The notes beneath the pieces are model-generated. The model made no database searches. It saw only the letters and a program-made list of their open reading frames with translations, and was not told where the DNA came from. The position numbers were made by a program, and so were the translations under genes. Source: Pseudothioclava nitratireducens (GTDB lineage Bacteria; Pseudomonadota; Alphaproteobacteria; Rhodobacterales; Rhodobacteraceae). Taken from it: DNA of 64,000 nucleotides. Below are positions 38,741-47,067 of the stretch, one piece after another (positions within the stretch are counted from its first letter, which is position 1; each line of letters starts with the position of its first letter). The stretch covers positions 92,000 through 155,999 of the forward strand of contig NZ_JARGDK010000001.1 of NCBI RefSeq assembly GCF_029210495.1, written 5' to 3'.

Positions 38741-39973
38741 TCACGGCTTTGTGGCGCCTTGATACCATGCGGTGATGATCTGGCGCGCTTCGGGGTCGAG
38801 CTCAAAGGCGTTGGGCGGCGGCATCGCGTGGCTTGCGCCGGCTTGCAGAAATATCTGGCGGGCGTGGCGGGCGATGTCTGCCTCGGTTTCGAGCGTCACA
38901 CCTTTGGGCGGCCAGTGCATACCCTCCCAACTGGGTTCGCGGGCGTGGCACATCGAGCAACTTCCGACCACCGTGTCATAGGCCTCGGCAAATCCCGGCG
39001 CGGCGGCGAAGCGTTGCTCCGAGGCGGTCAGCGGGCGGGCCTCGGCTTCCTCCAGCGTCTCGCCCTGTTGACCCATCGACAGCCACACGATCAGAGCGAA
39101 GATCAGCGCGGTCAGCCCCCAGGTCCAGAGTGGCCCCTTGCCGGTCTTGTGCATCGTGTTGAAGTAATGCCGGATCGTCACGCCCGTCAAAAAGATCAGG
39201 CAGGCGATGATCCAGGCATGCTTGGTCGCGAAGGCCAGCGGGTAATGGTTCGACAGCATCAGGAACACCACCGGCAGTGTCAGGTAGTTGTTATGCGTCG
39301 AGCGCAACTTGGCGATCTTGCCGTATTTGGCATCCGGCACGCGGCCTGCCTTGAGATCGGCCACCACGATGCGCTGGTTCGGCATGATCTGGAAGAACAC
39401 GTTGCCGGTCATGATCGAGGCGGTGAAGGCCCCCAGATGCAGAAGCGCCGCGCGCCCGGTAAAGATCTGGTTGTAGCTCCAGGACATCGCCACGAGGATC
39501 GCAAACAGGATCAGCATCAGCGCGGTCGGGTTTTCTCCAAGGCGCGATTTGCACAGCTGGTCATAGGCGATCCAGCCGATCGTCAGCGAGCCCGCCGAGA
39601 TCAGCACACCCTGCCAGAGCGCCAGTTCCACCTTGCCCGGATCGAGCAGATAAAGCTCTCCCCCGACCCAGTAGACGATCATCAACAGCGCCGCCCCCGA
39701 GAGCCATGTCGAATAGCTTTGCCATTTATGCCAGGTGAGATGCTCGGGCAGGCGATCCGGGGCCACGAGATATTTGACGGTGTGATAGAAGCCGCCGCCA
39801 TGGACTTCCCATTCCTCGCCATAGGCACCCTTGGGAAGGTCCGGCGCCGGGCGCAGCATCAGATCGAGCGCGATGAAATAGAACGAGGCGCCAATCCAGG
39901 CCATCGCGGTGACCACATGCAACCAGCGCACCCCGAACCCCAGCCAGTCCCACGCCACCGAAAGCTCATACAT
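38741..39973 (-). CDS. puuD: Membrane urate oxidase with C-terminal cytochrome c domain (PuuD type)
   Basis: Oxidises urate to 5-hydroxyisourate at the membrane, passing electrons through its own haem to the respiratory chain instead of making peroxide. Residues 1-310 form the DUF989 membrane domain with about eight helices (WLHVVTAMAWIGASFYFIALD; FFQIMPNQRIVVADLKAG; RSTHNNYLTLPVVFLMLSNH). Residues from about 330 form a monohaem cytochrome c with CSMCH and the axial Met near SHAMPPPNA. CAGGAG precedes the ATG. It is divergent from the LysR gene of the purine island, so common control is likely. Confidence 0.92.
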   Translation of the reverse strand: MYELSVAWDWLGFGVRWLHVVTAMAWIGASFYFIALDLMLRPAPDLPKGAYGEEWEVHGGGFYHTVKYLVAPDRLPEHLTWHKWQSYSTWLSGAALLMIVYWVGGELYLLDPGKVELALWQGVLISAGSLTIGWIAYDQLCKSRLGENPTALMLILFAILVAMSWSYNQIFTGRAALLHLGAFTASIMTGNVFFQIMPNQRIVVADLKAGRVPDAKYGKIAKLRSTHNNYLTLPVVFLMLSNHYPLAFATKHAWIIACLIFLTGVTIRHYFNTMHKTGKGPLWTWGLTALIFALIVWLSMGQQGETLEEAEARPLTASEQRFAAAPGFAEAYDTVVGSCSMCHAREPSWEGMHWPPKGVTLETEADIARHARQIFLQAGASHAMPPPNAFELDPEARQIITAWYQGATKP

Positions 39974-40069
39974 CGTCGTCTCCTGTCTCGCCTGCGCGCC
40001 AGTCTATGCGCGGCGGATTTCTTCTGCTATTCCCCGCAAAGGTTAAGCAGCATCAAAAAAACCCGAAGA

Positions 40070-41002
40070 ATGTCTTATCTCGACAATATACGCACCTTCG
40101 TCCGCGTCTACGAGCTTGGCAGCATGTCCGCTGCGGGCCGTGACCTGCGGATCTCTCCGGCGGTGATTTCGGCGCGTATTTCTCAGCTTGAGGATCATCT
40201 CGGCGTGCGGCTGTTTCAACGCACAACGCGCAGCCTCACCCCGACCGAACAGGGGCAATCGTTTTATCGGGGTGCGACCGAAATCCTTGAGGCGGTCGAG
40301 AGCGCAGAGGCGCAGATCGTCAATATCACCGAGAACTTGCGCGGGTCACGCTATATCGCCGCACCGCTGGGCGTTGGGCGGCGACTGATCGCTCCACAAG
40401 TCCCTGATTTCCTGAAAGATTACCCAGAGGTCAGCGTCCGCCTGCGATTGACCGACCGCAAGGTCGATCTGACGACGGAGGGTCTTGATCTGGCCTTCTT
40501 CCTCGGACAGCCCGAGGATAGCAATCTGCGCATCCGCAAGATCGCCGATGTCGAGCGGGTGCTTTGCGCCGCGCCCGATTACATCGCGCGGCGGGGCATG
40601 CCGAAAAGTGGCGACGATCTTCTGGCGGGGCGGCACGAATGCCTGAACCTGCGCTTTCCCGGCGCAACCGAATTCCAATGGCGTTTGCAGACAGCGACGG
40701 GGCCGAAACGGTTTCGGGTCGCAGGGCGCTACGAGTCGGATGACGGCGATGTGCTCACGGATTGGGCGCTGGCCGGACACGGGGTCGCGCTCAAACCGGT
40801 CTTCGATATCGCCGATCATCTGCGCAGCGGCGCACTTGTCCCGGTCGCCTGCGATACCCCGCCCGAGCCGATCCAGATGGCCTGTCTGTTCACCCATCGG
40901 CGCAGGCAGGACCCCAAGACCCGCCTGTTCATGGAATTCATGATCGAACGGATCGCCGCGACGATCCGGCGTCAGGACCCCTCAGCTCCCCCGGTAGGTT
41001 GA
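40070..41002 (+). CDS. LysR family transcriptional regulator of the purine island
   Basis: A 310-residue LysR regulator: N-terminal winged helix ([54 protein letters not shown]) and a periplasmic-binding-protein-like effector domain from about residue 90. Its divergence from puuD and its 3' overlap of 21 bases with uraH place it as the likely controller of urate catabolism, with a purine intermediate as probable coinducer; both are inference. The ATG at 40070 begins right after AAACCCGAAG; longer upstream reading in this frame is antisense to puuD and is rejected. Confidence 0.85.
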   Translation: MSYLDNIRTFVRVYELGSMSAAGRDLRISPAVISARISQLEDHLGVRLFQRTTRSLTPTEQGQSFYRGATEILEAVESAEAQIVNITENLRGSRYIAAPLGVGRRLIAPQVPDFLKDYPEVSVRLRLTDRKVDLTTEGLDLAFFLGQPEDSNLRIRKIADVERVLCAAPDYIARRGMPKSGDDLLAGRHECLNLRFPGATEFQWRLQTATGPKRFRVAGRYESDDGDVLTDWALAGHGVALKPVFDIADHLRSGALVPVACDTPPEPIQMACLFTHRRRQDPKTRLFMEFMIERIAATIRRQDPSAPPVG

Positions 41003-41335
41003 GTAGCCAAAAGGCGAAAGCAGGAGCGGCACATGGTAATGCGCGGGCTCCGACATGCCGAAACGGATCGGGACCTCATCGAGAAAACGCGGGGTCTCGG
41101 GCGGGGTTCCGCTTGCATCGAGATAGGCGCCGGCGTGAAAGACCAGCTCATAGGTGCCGGTCTGGAACTCGGCCGCGGGCAAAATATGGCTATCGGTACG
41201 GCCATCGGCATTGGTCGTCAGGCTGCGCAGGTGATGCCGCTCGGCCCCGGCAATGCGATACAGGTCAATCCGCAGCCCCGCCGCCGGGACACCGCGCGCG
41301 GTGTCGAGAACATGGGTGGTCAGATATCCGCTCAT
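40982..41335 (-). CDS. uraH: 5-Hydroxyisourate hydrolase (transthyretin-related)
   Basis: Hydrolyses 5-hydroxyisourate to OHCU, the second step of urate breakdown. The 117-residue protein opens with [22 protein letters not shown], carrying the active-site His, has [12 protein letters not shown] in the middle and ends with the diagnostic tetrapeptide YRGS. AAAGGAG lies before the ATG at 41335. It is divergent from the puuE-uraD gene across an AT-rich promoter region, and its end overlaps the LysR gene. Confidence 0.95.
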   Translation of the reverse strand: MSGYLTTHVLDTARGVPAAGLRIDLYRIAGAERHHLRSLTTNADGRTDSHILPAAEFQTGTYELVFHAGAYLDASGTPPETPRFLDEVPIRFGMSEPAHYHVPLLLSPFGYSTYRGS

Positions 41336-41486
41336 GGGCGCGCTCCTTTCGGGTTTGCGTCTTTCTATGCGTCTTGCCAATCTGAACACAAAGCCGATGC
41401 GCCAAAAGGCTGTTTTCGGATTTTTTTGAAAAAAGACTCGAATTTTCGGGTTTATGACTTGTCAAAACAAAAAGGAACCTTGGACA
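41336..41486. promoter_or_regulatory. AT-rich divergent control region of uraH and puuE-uraD
   Basis: The 151-bp region is much richer in A/T than its surroundings. It contains TTTTTTGAAAAAA (about 41421-41434), the repeated TTTTCGGATTT and TTTTCGGGTTT, and TGCCAATCTG at 41375-41384. Any could be the LysR site. The assignment is tentative. Confidence 0.35.
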
Positions 41487-42899
41487 GTGACACGTTATCC
41501 GCGCGACATGACGGGATATGGTGGCCATCCGCCTGCGGCCAACTGGCCGAACGGGGCGCGGATCGCCGTGCAGATCGTGCTCAACTATGAAGAAGGCGGC
41601 GAGAACAACGTCCTGCATGGCGATGCCGCCTCCGAGGCTTTTCTCTCCGAGATCACCGGTGCGCAGCCATGGCCGGGGCAGCGGCACTGGAACATGGAGT
41701 CGATCTACGAATATGGCGCGCGCGCCGGGTTCTGGCGGCTGCACCGTATGCTCGGTTCTCTGCCGATCACGGTCTACGGCGTCGCCACGGCCCTCGCGCG
41801 CTCGCCCGAGCAGGTGGCGGCGATGCAGGCCTCTGGCTGGGAGATCGCGAGCCACGGGCTGAAATGGGTCGAGCATAAGGATATGCCCGAAGCGGAGGAG
41901 CGCGCCCAGATCCGCGAGGCGATCCGGCTGCATACCGAGGTCACGGGCAGCCCCCCGCGCGGCTGGTATACCGGGCGCTGCTCGATGAACACGGTGCGGC
42001 TTGCGGCGGAAGAGGGCGCGTTTGCCTATATCGCCGACAGCTATGCCGACGACCTGCCCTACTGGATGGAGATCGGCGCGCGCGATCAGCTGATCGTGCC
42101 CTACACGCTTGATTGCAACGACATGCGCTTTGCCATTCAGGCGGGGTTCACCGCGGGCGACCAGTTCGAGACCTATCTGCGCGACAGTTTCGACACGCTT
42201 TATGCGGAGGGGCTGGCTGGCGCGCCGAAAATGCTTTCGATCGGGCTGCATTGCCGACTGATCGGGCGTCCGGGCCGGGCGGCCGCGCTCAAGCGGGTGA
42301 TCGAGTATTTCAAGGGCCATGAGGGCGTCTGGTTCGCCACGCGCGAGCAGATCGCGGATCACTGGGCGGCGGCCCATCCGCATCTGCGCAAGGCACGCCC
42401 TTCGCAGATGAGCCGGGACGCGTTCGTTTCGGCCTTTGGCGGGATTTTCGAGCATAGCGCATGGATCGCCGAACGCACCCATGAGCGCGAGCTTGGCCCG
42501 GCGCATGATACGGCCCTCGGGCTGCACAGCGCACTGGCGCGGGTCTTCCGTTCCGCCAGCGCGGCGGAACGGCTGGGCGTGCTGACCGCGCACCCGGATC
42601 TGGCAGGTAAGCTTGCGCAGGCCAAACGGCTCACGGCGGAGTCGACCGCCGAACAGGCGGGCGCCGGCCTCGACGCGCTGACCGACGAAGAACGTGCGAC
42701 CTTTACCGAGTTGAACGCGGCCTATACTGCGAAATTCGGATTCCCCTTCATCATCGCCGTGCGCGACAACACCAAGGCCTCGATCCTGAGCGCCTTCCGT
42801 CGCCGCATCGAGAATGACCGGGCGCGCGAATTCGCCGAAGCCTGCCGGCAGGTCGAGCGGATCGCCGAGCTGCGCCTGATCGAGAAGCTCGGCGGATGA
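41487..42899 (+). CDS. puuE-uraD: Fused allantoinase (PuuE) and OHCU decarboxylase (UraD)
   Basis: One 470-residue polypeptide carries two consecutive activities. Residues about 1-305 are the polysaccharide-deacetylase-like allantoinase PuuE (TRYPRDMTGYGGHPP; VLNYEEGGENNVLHGD; WEIASHGLKWVEHKDM; GLHCRLIGRPGR), hydrolysing allantoin to allantoate. Residues about 310-470 are UraD (MSRDAFVSAFGGIFEHSAWIA; TAHPDLAGKLA with the catalytic His; KFGFPFIIAVRD), making S-allantoin from OHCU. The start is taken as GTG at 41487, which gives the normal PuuE N-terminus and has AAGGA upstream; an in-frame ATG lies at 41454. Its stop overlaps the allA start by four bases. Confidence 0.93.
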   Translation: MTRYPRDMTGYGGHPPAANWPNGARIAVQIVLNYEEGGENNVLHGDAASEAFLSEITGAQPWPGQRHWNMESIYEYGARAGFWRLHRMLGSLPITVYGVATALARSPEQVAAMQASGWEIASHGLKWVEHKDMPEAEERAQIREAIRLHTEVTGSPPRGWYTGRCSMNTVRLAAEEGAFAYIADSYADDLPYWMEIGARDQLIVPYTLDCNDMRFAIQAGFTAGDQFETYLRDSFDTLYAEGLAGAPKMLSIGLHCRLIGRPGRAAALKRVIEYFKGHEGVWFATREQIADHWAAAHPHLRKARPSQMSRDAFVSAFGGIFEHSAWIAERTHERELGPAHDTALGLHSALARVFRSASAAERLGVLTAHPDLAGKLAQAKRLTAESTAEQAGAGLDALTDEERATFTELNAAYTAKFGFPFIIAVRDNTKASILSAFRRRIENDRAREFAEACRQVERIAELRLIEKLGG

Positions 42900-43390
42900 G
42901 CGCGCGGATCGTGATCCAGCCGCTCACCCCGGAGGCGTTCGCGCCGTTCGGAGACGTGCTGGAGGCCGTGGGCGACCCGGACAAGATCATCAATCAAGGC
43001 CTGTGCGGGCGCTATCACGACCGCGCCCGGCTGGATTTCGGCACCGGGCGCGCGGGGATCAGCCTGTTCAAGGCGGAGCCGCGCAGCCTGCCCTATCGGC
43101 TCGATCTGGTGGAACGGCATCCCGAGGGCAGTCAGGCGTTCATCCCGATGAGCCTCGACCCGTTTCTGGTGATCGTGGCCCCCGATGAGGGCGATCGCCC
43201 CGGCACGCCACGCGCCTTTCTGACCGCGCCCGGACAGGGGATCAACTTCCACCGGGGGACATGGCATGGCGTGCTGACACCGCTGGCCGCGCCGGGACTT
43301 TTCACCGTGATCGACCGGATCGGCGATGGACCAAATCTTGAGGAACATTGGTTCGATCAGCCACCGCTCGTGGTTTCGGAACACCCCTAG
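42896..43390 (+). CDS. allA: Ureidoglycolate lyase
   Basis: Splits ureidoglycolate into glyoxylate and urea, the final step of the ureide pathway. The 164-residue cupin-like protein has PLTPEAFAPFGDVLEA, INQGLCGRYHDRARLDF, ERHPEGSQAFIPM, FLVIVAPDEG and NFHRGTWHGVLTPL. It is translationally coupled to puuE-uraD through an ATGA overlap. The glyoxylate product is the substrate of malate synthase G encoded 1.3 kb further on. Confidence 0.95.
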   Translation: MSARIVIQPLTPEAFAPFGDVLEAVGDPDKIINQGLCGRYHDRARLDFGTGRAGISLFKAEPRSLPYRLDLVERHPEGSQAFIPMSLDPFLVIVAPDEGDRPGTPRAFLTAPGQGINFHRGTWHGVLTPLAAPGLFTVIDRIGDGPNLEEHWFDQPPLVVSEHP

Positions 43391-43479
43391 ACCGCGCAGG
43401 TCGAGGGATATGCTGCGTCGGTTGGACACGGGCAGGGAGGCCCGGTCCAAACCCGAAAAAACTCAGGGAGGAGAACCAC

Positions 43480-43630
43480 ATGGGGCTCATACCGCAGATG
43501 GGCGCGCTGGTCGAGGCGCTGCCGAGCGCAGTTCTCGGCTGTGGTGCTGAACATCGTGTTCAACGGTGGCACGAAAGTCGATGAGGAGGAGCTGCGCGAG
43601 GCCGCGATGCAGGCTGATAGCGGGCACTAA
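43480..43630 (+). pseudogene. Remnant of an NCS2 xanthine/urate permease
   Basis: Two fragments in different frames read like the C-terminal half of an NCS2 purine permease. GLIPQMGALVEALPSAVLGC, from 43480, matches the late helix/loop motif (GLxPKxGALxxxIPxxVLGG); then, after a frame change, AVVLNIVFNG and a hydrophilic tail ending ADSGH at the TAA at 43628-43630 match the permease C-terminus. The entire N-terminal half and the segment between the two pieces are gone. A good ribosome binding site (GGGAGGAGAACCAC) still precedes the ATG, as though a leader had been joined to the remnant. As it stands the ATG frame ends at 43584 after 34 residues. It is certainly not a working transporter. Confidence 0.7.
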
Positions 43631-43637
43631 GCCGTTC

Positions 43638-43662
43638 CGTCCGGCGGCACACCCGCCGGACG
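43638..43662 (+). terminator. Hairpin after the permease remnant
   Basis: CGTCCGGCGG-CACAC-CCGCCGGACG forms a ten-base-pair perfect stem eight bases after the remnant's last stop codon. There is no T-tract; it stands just before a stronger terminator. Confidence 0.5.
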
Positions 43663-43674
43663 TCCCATCACACG

Positions 43675-43707
43675 AAAAGCGGCGCAGAAACCCTGCGCCG
43701 CTTTTTT
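43675..43707. terminator. Bidirectional Rho-independent terminator
   Basis: AAAAGCGGCGCAG and CTGCGCCGCTTTT form a long stem with a five-base loop, then TT. With A-tract and T-tract on the two sides it can stop both the allA-side transcript and that of the convergent allE. Confidence 0.85.
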
Positions 43708-43728
43708 CTGTCGGATCGGAGCCCGGTG

Positions 43729-44583
43729 TCAGGTACAGCGCGCGCCGCCGCCGTAAGTGCCAGCAGGCCGGAGCGTCATATGGCGGTTCACATCCTTGTA
43801 GAGCAAATAGCGGAACTTGCCCGGCCCGCCCGCGTAACACGCCTGCGGGCAGAAGGCGCGCAGCCACATGTAATCGCCCGCTTCGACCTCGACCCAGTCA
43901 TTGTTCAACCGATAGACCGCCTTGCCTTCGAGCACGTAAAGCCCGTGCTCCATCACATGCGTCTCCGCAAAGGGGATCACCCCGCCGGGTTCAAAGGTAA
44001 CGATGGTGACATGCATGTCGTGGCGCAGATCGGACGGGTCCACGAAGCGGGTCGTCGCCCATTTGCCATCGGTGCCGGGCATTGGAGTCGGGGCGATGTC
44101 CTTCTCGTTCAGGATGAGCACATCGGGGCGATCCAGCCCTTCGACCGCCTCATAGGCCTTGCGAATCCAGTGGAAGCGCAGAACGTCCGCCCCACGATTG
44201 TGCAGAACCCAGTCGCTCGCCGGCGGCAGGTAGGCATAGCCCCCCGGCACCAGCTCATGAGTAGCACCATTGACCGTGAGCGTCGCGCTGCCCTCGACCA
44301 CGAACAGCACCGCCTCCGCCTCGGGATCGGTTTCGGGACGGTCAGACCCGCCGCCCGGCTGCACTTCCATGATGTATTGCGAGAAGGTCTCGGCAAACCC
44401 GCTCAGCGGGCGCGACAGAACCCAAAGCCGCGTGCCCTCCCAGAAGGGCAGAAAGCTGGTGACGATGTCGCGCATCGTGCCTTTGGGGATCACCACGTAG
44501 GCCTCGGTAAAGATCGCGCGGTCGGTCAGAAGCTGCTCCTGACCCGGATGTCCTCCGTGCGGCGCGAAATACTTGGTGCTCAT
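43729..44583 (-). CDS. allE: (S)-Ureidoglycine aminohydrolase
   Basis: Releases ammonia from ureidoglycine to give (S)-ureidoglycolate, between allantoate amidohydrolase and AllA. The 284-residue bicupin (YlbA family) shows TSFLPFWEGTRLWVLSRPLSGFAETFSQYIMEV in the first cupin and FEPGGVIPFAETHVMEHGLYVLEGKAVYRL in the second, with metal-binding Glu/His residues and GDYMWLRAFCPQACYAGG at the end. The ATG at 44583 is preceded by CAGGAG; upstream in-frame sequence lacks conservation features. It lies downstream of glcB on the same strand, but a hairpin and 154 bases separate them. Confidence 0.92.
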   Translation of the reverse strand: MSTKYFAPHGGHPGQEQLLTDRAIFTEAYVVIPKGTMRDIVTSFLPFWEGTRLWVLSRPLSGFAETFSQYIMEVQPGGGSDRPETDPEAEAVLFVVEGSATLTVNGATHELVPGGYAYLPPASDWVLHNRGADVLRFHWIRKAYEAVEGLDRPDVLILNEKDIAPTPMPGTDGKWATTRFVDPSDLRHDMHVTIVTFEPGGVIPFAETHVMEHGLYVLEGKAVYRLNNDWVEVEAGDYMWLRAFCPQACYAGGPGKFRYLLYKDVNRHMTLRPAGTYGGGARCT

Positions 44584-44701
44584 GGGCGCTCCTGAAATCT
44601 GGGGCTGTTGGTCACGACTATGCGACAGGGGGCGAGGGGGAACCAGACGCAAAGCGACGAGATGTGCTTTCGGATGGATTTGATAATCCGGCGCAATGCA
44701 G

Positions 44702-44729
44702 AGAGCGGCGCACCGGAGCACGCCGCTCT
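44702..44729 (-). terminator. Hairpin after glcB
   Basis: AGAGCGGCG and CGCCGCTCT form a nine-base-pair stem starting nine bases after the glcB stop on the minus strand. The downstream side is not T-rich, so termination may be partial and allow read-through into allE. Confidence 0.5.
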
Positions 44730-44737
44730 TTGAAGCC

Positions 44738-46909
44738 TCAGCCCGAAGCCCGCGCCTTCAACTCAAGGCGGCGGCGATGCAGGACCGGCTCGGTATAGCC
44801 TGAGGGCTGCACGCGGCCCTCAAACACCAGATCACACGCCGCCTCGAAGGCGACCCCGTCGAAGCCCGGAGCCATCGCGCGATAGGCCGGATCGCCCGCG
44901 TTCTGACGGTCCACCACCTCAGCCATCTGGCGCATGATCTCCATCACCTGATCGCGGCTAACCACCCCGTGATGGAGCCAATTCGCAACATGCTGCGCCG
45001 AGATGCGGCAGGTCGCGCGGTCTTCCATCAGGCCGACATCGTGGATGTCCGGCACTTTGGAGCAGCCAACCCCCTGATCAATCCAGCGCACAACATAGCC
45101 AAGAATACCCTGCGCGTTGTTCTCGACCTCGCGGCGGATTTGCTCGGGCGTCCAGCGCCGATAGGTGGCCAGCGGAATGTCGAGCAGTGCATCGAGATGG
45201 CCGCGCCGCCCGCCCCTGGCAAGCTGCGCCTGCACCGCCATCACATCGACCTTGTGGTAATGCGTGGCGTGAAGCGTCGCGGCCGTCGGGCTCGGCACCC
45301 AGGCGCAATTGGCGCCCGCGCGCGGATGCTCGATTTTCTGCTCCAGCATGGCCGCCATCTTATCCGGCACGGCCCACATTCCCTTGCCGATCTGCGCCTT
45401 GCCCGAAAGCCCGCATTCCAGCCCGATATCGACGTTCTGGTTCTCATAGGCCGCGATCCAGCCCTTGCGCTTGATGAAGTCCTTGCGGCTGAAGGGACCC
45501 GCCTCCATCGAGGTGTGAATCTCGTCCCCGGTGCGGTCGAGGAAGCCCGTGTTGATAAAGCAAACGCGGTGTTTCGCGGCCCGGATACATTCCTTGAGAT
45601 TGACGCTGTTGCGGCGCTCTTCGTCCATGATGCCGAGTTTGACGGTGTAAACCGGCAGGCCCAGTGCCGCCTCGACCGCGCCGAAAACTTCATCCGCGAA
45701 AGCGACCTCTTCGGGGCCGTGCATCTTGGGTTTCACCACATAAACCGAGCCGCAAACCGAGTTGCGCGGGCCGGAGGTCTTTTGCAGGTCGTGCATGGCG
45801 ATGAGCACGGTGATCATCGCATCCATCAGCCCCTCGAACACCTCGTTGCCCTCGCGGTCACGGATCGCCGGGTTGGTCATCAGGTGGCCGACATTGCGCA
45901 CCAGCAAAAGCGCGCGGCCCTTCAGGGTCAGCTCCGATCCATCGGGCGCGGTGAAGCTACGATCCCCGTTCAGGCGGCGCGTCATCGTCTTGCCGCCCTT
46001 CTCGAAAGTCTCCTCAAGGTCGCCCTGCATCAGCCCAAGCCAGTTGCGATAGGCGAGGATCTTGTCCTCGGCATCGACGCAGGCCACCGAGTCCTCAAGG
46101 TCGATGATCGCGGACATCGCGGATTCCAGCACCACATCCGCAAGCCCCGAGGCCGAGGTCTTGCCGATCGGGTTCTCGGGATCGAACCGCAATTCGACAT
46201 GCAGCCCGTGATTGCGCAGCAGCACCGAGCGCGGCGCGTCCGGCGTGCCGGTGTAGCCCACGAAAGCCCCGGGGTCGCGCAGGTCAGAGCCATCGACCTT
46301 CAGCTTGCCGTCAACGACCCGGTAGGCGCTCGCCTTCGCGTGGCTCGTCCCTGCGATCGGAAACACCTCATCGAGGAACACCGCTGCCCGCGTCACGACC
46401 CGCGCACCGCGCCCGGCATCGAACCCGCCCGAAGCGGGCGGTGCGCCCATCGCATCGGTGCCGTAAAACCCGTCATAGAAGCTACCCCAGCGCGCATTGG
46501 CCGCGTTCAGCACGAAGCGCGCATTGGTCGAGGGCACCACAAGCTGCGGCCCCGGAATCTGCGCGATTTCGGGGTCCGTGTTCGCGGTCTCGATGCTGAA
46601 ATCCCCGCCCCTCGGAACGATATAGCCAATCTCTTCGAGAAACGCGCGATAGGCCTCGCGGTCATGCGGATGACCGCGACGGGCCTTATGCCAGTCGTCG
46701 ATCTGCGTCTGGATCGCTTCACGCTTGGCCAGCAACGCGCGGTTGCGCGAGGTGAAGTCGTGCACGATCCCCGAAAACGCGCTCCAGAACCGATCCGGCG
46801 TGATGTCGAGCCCGGCCAACACATCCTCCTCGATGAACCGCTTCAGGCTCGGATCGATGCTGAGATCGTGCGTGAGCACCATGGCTTGGGGCGGGTTGGT
46901 ATCCGGCAT
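44738..46909 (-). CDS. glcB: Malate synthase G
   Basis: Condenses glyoxylate with acetyl-CoA to malate. The 723-residue monomeric type G enzyme shows [96 protein letters not shown] and the C-terminal [40 protein letters not shown] precedes the ATG. Sitting next to allE and close to allA it completes use of the glyoxylate from ureide breakdown; isocitrate lyase is not in the window. Confidence 0.97.
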   Translation of the reverse strand: MPDTNPPQAMVLTHDLSIDPSLKRFIEEDVLAGLDITPDRFWSAFSGIVHDFTSRNRALLAKREAIQTQIDDWHKARRGHPHDREAYRAFLEEIGYIVPRGGDFSIETANTDPEIAQIPGPQLVVPSTNARFVLNAANARWGSFYDGFYGTDAMGAPPASGGFDAGRGARVVTRAAVFLDEVFPIAGTSHAKASAYRVVDGKLKVDGSDLRDPGAFVGYTGTPDAPRSVLLRNHGLHVELRFDPENPIGKTSASGLADVVLESAMSAIIDLEDSVACVDAEDKILAYRNWLGLMQGDLEETFEKGGKTMTRRLNGDRSFTAPDGSELTLKGRALLLVRNVGHLMTNPAIRDREGNEVFEGLMDAMITVLIAMHDLQKTSGPRNSVCGSVYVVKPKMHGPEEVAFADEVFGAVEAALGLPVYTVKLGIMDEERRNSVNLKECIRAAKHRVCFINTGFLDRTGDEIHTSMEAGPFSRKDFIKRKGWIAAYENQNVDIGLECGLSGKAQIGKGMWAVPDKMAAMLEQKIEHPRAGANCAWVPSPTAATLHATHYHKVDVMAVQAQLARGGRRGHLDALLDIPLATYRRWTPEQIRREVENNAQGILGYVVRWIDQGVGCSKVPDIHDVGLMEDRATCRISAQHVANWLHHGVVSRDQVMEIMRQMAEVVDRQNAGDPAYRAMAPGFDGVAFEAACDLVFEGRVQPSGYTEPVLHRRRLELKARASG

Positions 46910-47015
46910 GTGGGCTTCCTTGGCAAAGGCTGGACGGAGCCATGCCGTTGCGAAAGACGACCGGGCACGGCTTGGGTGACAGCCATTTTCTACCAGATCT
47001 CTTTGATCTGACTTC

Positions 47016-47041
47016 TTTGAAAGTCCGAAAGGACTTTCAAA
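47016..47041. promoter_or_regulatory. 26-bp perfect palindrome between nadE and glcB
   Basis: TTTGAAAGTCC-GAAA-GGACTTTCAAA: 11 base pairs closed by a four-base GAAA loop, with a smaller AGATC-N5-GATCT repeat beside it (46996-47010). Both flanking genes run on the minus strand, so it may be the nadE terminator (though without a T-tract) or an operator for glcB. It is AT-rich compared with the other terminators here, which favours an operator. Confidence 0.5.
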
Positions 47042-47067
47042 CTATACCGGGCAATTCCTGCGCCCGT

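Noticed and set aside
39998..40005. GCCAGTCT near the LysR/puuD promoter as another PutR-like site
   Set aside because: Only an eight-base match; a handful are expected by chance in a window this size.
38759..40069. N-terminal extension of the LysR protein by over 430 codons
   Set aside because: The extension is antisense to puuD; the HTH motif begins at the ATG at 40070.
44969..47011. 680-codon plus-strand frame opposite glcB
   Set aside because: Malate synthase G is complete on the other strand; shadow frame.
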